Assembly: GCA_003611805.1 (NCBI GenBank) | Contig: RAYM01000011.1 | Span: forward strand, 62,001 to 126,000 | Length of the DNA stretch: 64,000 nucleotides | DNA from: a bacterium 1xD42-87 | GTDB lineage: Bacteria > Bacillota > Clostridia > Lachnospirales > Lachnospiraceae | Direction: 5' to 3' | In this document: one piece after another, positions 57,946 through 64,000 of the stretch | Numbering within the stretch: the stretch's first letter is position 1 | Layout of the letters: every line of letters starts with the position of its first letter | Translations under genes and position numbers: made by a program | The notes under the pieces: model-generated | What the model was told of the DNA's origin: nothing | The model's database searches: none | The model's input: only the letters and a program-made list of their open reading frames with translations

Positions 57946-59514
57946 ATGGAAAAGGAACAAATCAGAACGTTGGAGGAACGGGATGTGACAGAGAAGATTT
58001 TAGGCGGGAGGCGTAAAACGGTTATTATTGCATATCAAAAAGTTTTCAATATGACACTTATGTATTTGATGGTTCCGTTTTCCATTTTTATCCTGACGTG
58101 GGTTAAAACAAAAATTGCCGTTCCCTGTCTGCTCCTGCTGGGAATCGGTATTTTGCCGTGTTTTAGAGGGAAATCGAATTCTCAAAGCAAAGTGGAGTTA
58201 CAGAAAGCGGGAATGGTGTATCTCGTGCTTGTTGCGGTTTTCTGGTGTTGGAGCGCCGGCATTGGCGGTTTCTTTTATCAAAGTCCTGACCATCATTTCC
58301 GCAATGCCGTTTTCCGTGACCTGATATACGAAAAATGGCCGGTTATCTATGAAGAATACGGTACCGGCATGGTATATTACCTGGGCATTTGGATCGTACC
58401 GGCTTTTCTGGGGAAAATGCTGTTGCGGATGGGGCTGGCAGATGAAAGTGTATGGACGGTGTCGAACGCGTTTCTGTTATTATGGTGCAGTCTGGGCGTT
58501 GTACTGTTGATTATCCTGCTGTGCCTGTACTTTCAGGCAGGAAGAGCGAGTGACATTGCCGTATTGGTAATGATTTTGATCGGATTCAGTGGGTTGGATA
58601 TTGTAGGAGAAATTTGGAACAATGGATTGAACGTTCACAACCATATTGAATGGTGGTCAGAGTATTTTCAGTTTCGGTCTAATACGACTTCTGTATTTTG
58701 GGCCTATAATCAGGCAATTCCCGGGTGGCTTATGACCATATTGCTGCTATCGGAAAGAGATATGAGGAATTATGGATTAATCCTCGGAAGTGCCTTGTTT
58801 TATGCACCGTTTGCAGTGGTTGGAATCAGTTTGTGCATAACTGTGATGATCTTCAAGGCATTTCGTGAAAAATACAGAGAAGGGAAGATACGGGAAGCGT
58901 TGCGGGATTTTTGCTCCTATAGTAATGTGACTGCGGTTTTTGCCATGCTGCCAGTTATGTTGGCTTACTACTCCTGCAATGCCGGATGTGATTTTAAGGT
59001 GAGATTTGTCTGGGAAGATTATGGAGGGTTCAGCGTAAAGATTCTGACAACATGGATATGCTTTTTCCTTTTGGAAGCCGGCATATATATCTGTCTTGTG
59101 GCAAAGAGCGAATATAGAAAACCGCTTTACTATGCGACGGCGGTTTCTTTGATGGCGGGATCGATTCTTGCTGTTGGCGAAATGGGAGAAGTTGTTTTTC
59201 GGATAAGTGCAACGATGCCCGCACTGTTTGTTCTCATGTGTTTTGTCATGAAAATAGTATTAGACAGGAAGAAAAAACAAGGCGTGAAGAACAGAGTCTG
59301 CGCCGCTATGATATTTGTGACAATGGCTCTTGGCGCGGTCACACCGGTTATCGAATATATCCGTGCGATAGAGGCTATTCAGGAAAGAGGGACGGTCTGT
59401 GCAGTAGCGGATGACCTGAAGACGTTAAATTCGGAGGACGCGCCTGAAAATTTCATTGGGAAAAATATACAGGAGAGCTTTTTTTACCGATATATGATGC
59501 CGCCAACCCGATAA
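57946..59514 (+). CDS. Polytopic membrane protein at the start of a glycan cluster
   Basis: 522 residues with about eleven hydrophobic segments. A first large loop has GFFYQSPDHHFRNAVFRDLI, a Tyr/Asp/His motif I know from uncharacterised GT-C-like membrane proteins of Clostridia. It is followed by sugar-nucleotide genes, so a glycosyltransferase or flippase role in surface polysaccharide assembly is likely but unproven. Strong extended -10 promoter upstream; no overlap with the next gene (80-base gap). Confidence 0.65.
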   Translation: MEKEQIRTLEERDVTEKILGGRRKTVIIAYQKVFNMTLMYLMVPFSIFILTWVKTKIAVPCLLLLGIGILPCFRGKSNSQSKVELQKAGMVYLVLVAVFWCWSAGIGGFFYQSPDHHFRNAVFRDLIYEKWPVIYEEYGTGMVYYLGIWIVPAFLGKMLLRMGLADESVWTVSNAFLLLWCSLGVVLLIILLCLYFQAGRASDIAVLVMILIGFSGLDIVGEIWNNGLNVHNHIEWWSEYFQFRSNTTSVFWAYNQAIPGWLMTILLLSERDMRNYGLILGSALFYAPFAVVGISLCITVMIFKAFREKYREGKIREALRDFCSYSNVTAVFAMLPVMLAYYSCNAGCDFKVRFVWEDYGGFSVKILTTWICFFLLEAGIYICLVAKSEYRKPLYYATAVSLMAGSILAVGEMGEVVFRISATMPALFVLMCFVMKIVLDRKKKQGVKNRVCAAMIFVTMALGAVTPVIEYIRAIEAIQERGTVCAVADDLKTLNSEDAPENFIGKNIQESFFYRYMMPPTR

Positions 59515-59594
59515 AGAATTATTTTCTAACGTGGTGTAACTCTTGCGGGAGTTAAGTTAAGACGAAAGTGGAGCGGAAAGGGAGAAAGGCAAAA

Positions 59595-60881
59595 ATGAAA
59601 GTCGTAATTATGGCAGGAGGCAGGGGAACCCGTATAGCGCCTGTTCAGGATCATGTTCCAAAACCTATGATACCGATTGCAAAAAGACCTGTGATCGAGT
59701 ATGGGATCAGATGTCTGGCAAGGCAGGGGTATACGGATATCACTCTGGTAGTCGGTTATTTGGGAAGGATCATACAGGACTATTTTGGTGACGGAAGCAA
59801 ATTTGGCGTTTCACTGACTTATTTTGTGGAGAAGGAGCCTTTGGGAACTGCCGGGGCACTGTTTAGAATGTATGCGGCAGGAATGATTCAGGAAGATTTC
59901 TTTCTGATCAATGGGGATATCATGCTGGATATTGATTTTAGGAGAATGGAGGAGTATCACCGTAAAAAGGGCGGATACGGGACGATTTTCACCCATCCGA
60001 ACAGTCATCCGCAGGACAGTGCACTCATTTTCGCAGATAGTGAAAAACGCATTGTCAGATGGCTGAACAAAGAGGATGAACGAACTTTATATAAAAACCG
60101 GGTCAATGCGGGGATACATATTATATCGCCCCGATTACTGAAAGATAGGAACCTGGCCGGAAAAGTAGATTTGGACAGGGAAGTTTTGAAGCCCTGTGTT
60201 CCGGGCGGCGGACTGTATGTCTATGATTCGCCGGAATACGTAAAAGATATGGGAACGCCACAGCGCTATTATGAAGTGTGCGATGATGTCGCGAAAGGGA
60301 AAGTCAGCGCGAGAAATCTCGGCAAGAAACAGAAAGCGGTTTTTCTGGACCGTGACGGAACGCTTAACAAATATTGCGGATTTGTGAGACAGGCATCGCA
60401 GATTGAGCTGACAGACGGGGCGGCAGAGGCACTCGCGGAGATTAACAAAAGCGGATACCTTGCCATTGTTGTCACTAATCAGCCTGTCATTGCACGGGGA
60501 GAGTGTACACTGGAGGAACTGAACCGAATACATAACCGGCTGGAAACGCTGCTTGGCGAAGCAGGGGCTTGGCTGGATGACATTTTTTTCTGTCCGCATC
60601 ATCCGGAGAAAGGTTTTGCAGGGGAACGGACGGAATACAAAATCCAGTGTGACTGCCGGAAACCAAAACCGGGATTACTGTTAAGGGCAGCGGAGCAGTA
60701 CAACATCGAATTATCCGAATCCTATATGGTAGGAGACAGCGGTACGGATATCATCGCAGGAAAAGCGGCCGGATGCAGAAGTATCTATATCGGTACGGAT
60801 CGGGAAATCCCATGTACGCCGGATGCGGTTTGCGGGAGTCTGCCTGAGTTTGTGTATAAATATATTACAACGAAAGAGTAA
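59595..60881 (+). CDS. Sugar-1-phosphate nucleotidyltransferase fused to a GmhB-type phosphatase
   Basis: About 428 residues in two enzymes. Residues 1-235 are a nucleotidyltransferase (VVIMAGGRGTRIAPVQDHVP, KPMIPIAKRPVIEYGI, FFLINGDIMLDIDF). Residues about 248-420 are a HAD phosphatase of the GmhB group (AVFLDRDGTLNKY with both catalytic Asp, VVTNQPVIARG, FFCPHHPEKG, CDCRKPKPGLLLRAA zinc site, VGDSGTDIIAGKAAG). With the HddA-like kinase next, it fits GDP-heptose synthesis: GmhB removes the 7-phosphate and HddC transfers GMP. ATG 59595 has AAAGG 5 bases upstream. Confidence 0.85.
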   Translation: MKVVIMAGGRGTRIAPVQDHVPKPMIPIAKRPVIEYGIRCLARQGYTDITLVVGYLGRIIQDYFGDGSKFGVSLTYFVEKEPLGTAGALFRMYAAGMIQEDFFLINGDIMLDIDFRRMEEYHRKKGGYGTIFTHPNSHPQDSALIFADSEKRIVRWLNKEDERTLYKNRVNAGIHIISPRLLKDRNLAGKVDLDREVLKPCVPGGGLYVYDSPEYVKDMGTPQRYYEVCDDVAKGKVSARNLGKKQKAVFLDRDGTLNKYCGFVRQASQIELTDGAAEALAEINKSGYLAIVVTNQPVIARGECTLEELNRIHNRLETLLGEAGAWLDDIFFCPHHPEKGFAGERTEYKIQCDCRKPKPGLLLRAAEQYNIELSESYMVGDSGTDIIAGKAAGCRSIYIGTDREIPCTPDAVCGSLPEFVYKYITTKE

Positions 60882-60893
60882 GGAGGAGTTGAG

Positions 60894-61907
60894 ATGGTCA
60901 TTACGCAAACGCCTTTTCGAATGTCCTTTTTCGGAGGAGGAACAGATTACCCTGATTTTTTTGATAAATATGGAGGTAGTGTGATATCTACCACATTTGA
61001 CAAATATTGTTATACGACAGTGCGTCATCTGCCACGATTTTTTAATTATACAAACCAGATTACCTACAATGTGATTGAGCGTACAAACAATGTAGATGAG
61101 ATTAAACATCCTGCGGTCAGGGAGATCATGAAGTACCTGGATATGCATGAGATGCGCATTGTGTATGAAGCGGATCTTCCGGCGCGTTCCGGACTTGGAA
61201 CCAGCAGCTCCTTCGCGGTCGGGCTTTTAAATGCCTGCTATGCTTTAAAAGGGAAATATGTGGACAAGCGCCGTCTGGCGAATGACGCAATCTATGTAGA
61301 ACGTGTTTTGTGTGGAGAAAACGGAGGCATTCAGGATCAGATTGCGGCTTCATTCGGCGGATTTAACCGGATTGATTTTGATGCGAGCGGCTATCATGTT
61401 GACCCCATTATTATCAATCAGGATAGGAAAAGGAGCTTAAATGATAACCTGATGCTCTTTTTTACCGGGTTTTCGAGATTTTCAAGCGATATTGCAAAAA
61501 AACAGGAAGAAAAGATAGAGGAGAAAGAACAGCTTCTTTTGGAGATGAAAAAATTGGTGGATGAGGCAGAGAAAATTCTTACTTCAAAAACGGACTTAAA
61601 TGAATTTGGGAGGCTGCTAGATTATACGTGGAGATTGAAGCGGATGATTACCACGGATATTTCTACGGAACCTATTGATATATTTTATCGCCGCGCGCTG
61701 CGTGCGGGAGCTGCCGGAGGGAAATTACTTGGCGCCGGGGGAGGCGGATTCCTGCTTTTTTATGTAGAGCGGGACAAGCAGATAAATGTCAGAAAAGCGT
61801 TGGAGGATTTATTGTATGTTCCCTTTGAGTTTGAGTCGGGTGGAACGCGGATCATGTACTATAAGTCAGAAAGTTTTGACTTAAAAGGAATAAAAACAGG
61901 CACGTAA
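60894..61907 (+). CDS. GHMP kinase, HddA-like heptose-7-phosphate 1-kinase
   Basis: 337 residues. GHMP motifs: N-terminal TQTPFRMSFFGGGTDYPDFF, ATP loop LPARSGLGTSSSFAVGLLNA, GGIQDQIAASFGGFNRIDF and C-terminal KLLGAGGGGFLLFYV. These match D-glycero-D-manno-heptose-7-phosphate 1-kinase (HddA) and the related fucose/galacto-kinases; context favours the heptose enzyme. It starts 13 bases after the fused enzyme and ends 18 bases before the dehydratase. No gmhA isomerase is in the window. Confidence 0.85.
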   Translation: MVITQTPFRMSFFGGGTDYPDFFDKYGGSVISTTFDKYCYTTVRHLPRFFNYTNQITYNVIERTNNVDEIKHPAVREIMKYLDMHEMRIVYEADLPARSGLGTSSSFAVGLLNACYALKGKYVDKRRLANDAIYVERVLCGENGGIQDQIAASFGGFNRIDFDASGYHVDPIIINQDRKRSLNDNLMLFFTGFSRFSSDIAKKQEEKIEEKEQLLLEMKKLVDEAEKILTSKTDLNEFGRLLDYTWRLKRMITTDISTEPIDIFYRRALRAGAAGGKLLGAGGGGFLLFYVERDKQINVRKALEDLLYVPFEFESGGTRIMYYKSESFDLKGIKTGT

Positions 61908-61925
61908 GAATTGGGAGGAGAAAAA

Positions 61926-62963
61926 ATGCGGATGAAAGCGTTAATTACAGGGATTACCGGTATGGTTGGGTCACATTTATGTGATTTTTTGCTTGCAGAG
62001 ACAGATTGGGATATTTACGGCGTATGCCGCTGGAGAAGCCCGCTCTCAAACGTTCAGCATTTGCTGGATCGGGTAAACCGAAAGGAACGGGTTTATTTTG
62101 AGTATGCGGATTTGAATGATCAAATTTCCCTTCTGCACACCCTGCGGGATGTCAAGCCGGATTACATTTTTCACCTTGCAGCACAGAGTTATCCGTTGAC
62201 TAGTTTTACGTCTCCCGTTGATACGCTCAATACGAATATTTTGGGTACGTGCCGGCTGCTTGAGGCGGTACATATCCTTATGGATGCGGATCAGACGTGG
62301 CAACCGGTCATCCATGTGTGCGCATCGTCGGAGGTATTTGGGAAAATTCCGGCGGAGAAGAAACCGGAGGAAGGCATTCATGAAGACTGCCCTTTTCATC
62401 CGGCATCGCCCTATGCCATTTCCAAGGTGGGAACAGACTTGCTTGGCAGATATTACGCGGAAGCGTACCATATGACCGTGATGACAACGCGTATGTTTAC
62501 GCATACGGGACCGAGACGGGGCGATGTATTTCATGAGTCCACGTTTGCAAAACAGATTGCCATGATCGAGGCGGGAATGATTCCGCCGGTTGTCAAGGTT
62601 GGAAATTTGAAGTCGTTGAGGACATATGCCGACGTGAGGGATGCGGTGAGGGCATATTATATGCTGGTGACAAATAATCCGATAGCCGGAGAATACTATA
62701 ATATCGGCGGCGTTTATACCTGTGAGGTGGGAGACACACTGCGGACATTATTATCCATGTCCTCCAAAAAGGATGAGATTACGGTTGAGACAGAAGAAGA
62801 GCGTCTGAGGCCGATTGATGCGGACTTGCAGATTCCGGATTGTCGGAAATTTAAAGCGCATACCGGATGGTTGCCTCAGATTCCTTTTGAGCAGACCATG
62901 TCAGATTTATTGAACTATTGGCGTGAAAGGGTAAAAAACGGCACGGAGTTTCTGACAAGATAA
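61926..62963 (+). CDS. GDP-sugar 4,6-dehydratase of the GMD / SDR family
   Basis: About 345 residues. NAD site GITGMVGSHLCDFL, FHLAAQSYPLTSFTSPVDTL, the active-site triad pieces CASSEVFG and SPYAISK (Tyr-x3-Lys), and GPRRGDVFHESTFAKQIAMI. It resembles GDP-mannose 4,6-dehydratases and their GDP-heptose relatives. After HddA and HddC/GmhB, the likely substrate is GDP-heptose, giving a 4-keto-6-deoxy sugar. ATG 61926 follows GGGAGGAG; ATG 61932 is close. Confidence 0.82.
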   Translation: MRMKALITGITGMVGSHLCDFLLAETDWDIYGVCRWRSPLSNVQHLLDRVNRKERVYFEYADLNDQISLLHTLRDVKPDYIFHLAAQSYPLTSFTSPVDTLNTNILGTCRLLEAVHILMDADQTWQPVIHVCASSEVFGKIPAEKKPEEGIHEDCPFHPASPYAISKVGTDLLGRYYAEAYHMTVMTTRMFTHTGPRRGDVFHESTFAKQIAMIEAGMIPPVVKVGNLKSLRTYADVRDAVRAYYMLVTNNPIAGEYYNIGGVYTCEVGDTLRTLLSMSSKKDEITVETEEERLRPIDADLQIPDCRKFKAHTGWLPQIPFEQTMSDLLNYWRERVKNGTEFLTR

Positions 62964-62975
62964 AAGGAGAGAGCA

Positions 62976-64000
62976 ATGAAAGTAGGTGTATTAGGAGCGG
63001 GTGTGTCAGGTCTGACTATCGGACGTTTGCTGCAGGAGCGTGGATGCGAAGTGATATTGTTTGAAAAAAATGCGACTGCAGGAGGCTTGGCGCGTTCCCG
63101 TTTTACAAACGGTCTTTTATATGATCCCCATGGCGGACATATTCTTAATTCGAAGCATCCGGAGGTGATGGATTGGGTATTTTCCATTTTGCCGAAAGAA
63201 AACTGGCAGTATACCGAGCGGAATGCCAAGATTTTTTTTCGGGGGAAATATATTTCCTATCCCTTTGAACTGTCTTTGTGCGAGCTTGATACAGACGATG
63301 CGGTTGATTGCGTATATGATTTTATCCTTGCGCAGAAAGGAGAGGAGCCTTCTGATTTTCGGGAATGGCTTGTCTGGAATTTCGGTGAGGGAATTGCAGA
63401 ACGATATATGATACCCTATAACGAAAAAATTTGGGCGTATCCGTTGGAAGATATGGAAACGCAGTGGATGCAGGGAAAAATGCCGCTGCCGACAAAAAAG
63501 GAGATGATCCGTTCTATGCTTTTGAAGGATCCTTCGGAACGCAAAATGCCCCATTCGTCATTTTACTATCCCTTGCGGGGCGGAATACAGACTATGGTGG
63601 ACGCAATAGCCGATGGAATGGATATTCGATACAACACCAATATTACAAAAATATGTAAACGTGGCCGAAAATGGGTTATTAACGAAGAGGAGGAAGTGGA
63701 TCAGATCGTCAGTACCATACCATTGCCGCTTTTGCCTGCGGTGATGGAACTGCCGGCAGAAATTGTCCAGAGTATTTACCGGTTGAAATATAATAGTCTT
63801 TCTACCGTTTTGTTTGAATGTCCTAAGACTGATATCACCTGGCTTTATATTCCATCTCATGCGTATAAATCCCATAGAGTCGGCTATCAGAGTACATTGA
63901 CACCGTATGGATGTCCGGTATCAGACCGAAGCTGCGGGGCGTTGGAAATTATCGGAAAGCCAATAGAAGATCCGGAGGCGCTGGCGCACAGGCATGATAT
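62976..64000 (+). CDS. FAD-dependent oxidoreductase, UDP-galactopyranose mutase or amine-oxidase type, 3' end cut by the window
   Basis: About 341 residues visible, frame open at base 64000. FAD motif MKVGVLGAGVSGLTIGRLL followed by VILFEKNATAGGLARSRFTN and the family line LYDPHGGHILNSKHPEVMDW. Later YPFELSLCELDTD, MIPYNEKIWAYPLEDMETQW and YYPLRGGIQTMVDAIA. Such proteins are common in surface-glycan clusters and convert or oxidise a nucleotide sugar. The ATG at 62976 has AAAGGAGAGAG upstream. The remaining cluster lies beyond the window. Confidence 0.8.
   Translation, partial: MKVGVLGAGVSGLTIGRLLQERGCEVILFEKNATAGGLARSRFTNGLLYDPHGGHILNSKHPEVMDWVFSILPKENWQYTERNAKIFFRGKYISYPFELSLCELDTDDAVDCVYDFILAQKGEEPSDFREWLVWNFGEGIAERYMIPYNEKIWAYPLEDMETQWMQGKMPLPTKKEMIRSMLLKDPSERKMPHSSFYYPLRGGIQTMVDAIADGMDIRYNTNITKICKRGRKWVINEEEEVDQIVSTIPLPLLPAVMELPAEIVQSIYRLKYNSLSTVLFECPKTDITWLYIPSHAYKSHRVGYQSTLTPYGCPVSDRSCGALEIIGKPIEDPEALAHRHD

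Overview
The window reads as a chromosome segment of an anaerobic, Gram-positive, endospore-lineage Firmicute, most likely a member of the Lachnospiraceae or a close relative. Support comes from AGGAGG-type ribosome binding sites with frequent TTG/GTG starts, an rnfCDGEAB operon, scpA-scpB, a separate ispH followed by an S1-domain protein, PadR, LytTR and CD3324-type regulators, a SleB-like hydrolase and a biotin-dependent sodium-pump operon. No tRNA, rRNA, CRISPR array, integrase or complete transposase was recognised.

Layout: 1-2.2 kb is the 3' part of alaS. 2.3-6.6 kb has two large polytopic membrane proteins around rpsU, which has a clear promoter and terminator. 6.7-12 kb carries two D-Ala-D-Ala carboxypeptidases around a metallophosphoesterase, scpA, scpB and a small zinc-ribbon gene. 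12-17.4 kb is a five-gene operon combining a 12S-type acyl-CoA carboxyltransferase, a lipoprotein-fused OadG, a biotin carrier, the OadB sodium pump and a 5S-type oxaloacetate/pyruvate carboxyltransferase. 17.5-24 kb holds TetR and RpiR regulators, a BaiN-like flavoprotein, cmk-ispH-rpsA and a lone cheR. 25.4-30.6 kb is the Rnf complex; the flavin transferase ApbE, which would be expected to load FMN on RnfD and RnfG, is encoded at 53.4-54.5 kb. 30.8-35.4 kb is a kinase, leucine-rich-repeat, vWA, PP2C, TerY-C-like cassette resembling the TerY-P signalling triad. 35.5-49.4 kb is accessory: a ferredoxin-like aldo/keto reductase, two paralogous methyltransferases, a broken Rpn nuclease, an agr/LytTR two-component system, a PadR-controlled FtsW-like protein, and an ECF sigma-ABC transporter operon. 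49.5-53.4 kb is distinctly AT-rich (DinB-like, MBOAT, SGNH) and looks acquired. 54.7-57.8 kb has a GH25 protein lacking two acidic residues, an AP2-domain protein, a SleB-like hydrolase and an XRE regulator. 57.9-64 kb begins a surface-glycan cluster with enzymes for an activated heptose or deoxyheptose.

The most unusual feature is a dispersed family of structured intergenic repeats (about nine full or partial copies between 18 and 55 kb). The full copies have a long stem with AGTACT or AAAACACT arms and an ATG-like bulge on the 3' arm, followed by a GAGAATGCC/GGCATTCTC hairpin. Arms vary by paired changes between copies, two copies bracket rnfB, and one copy is inverted.

Coordinates of starts were chosen from Shine-Dalgarno spacing and conserved N-termini. 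Functions come from motif recognition by eye; no database search was run.
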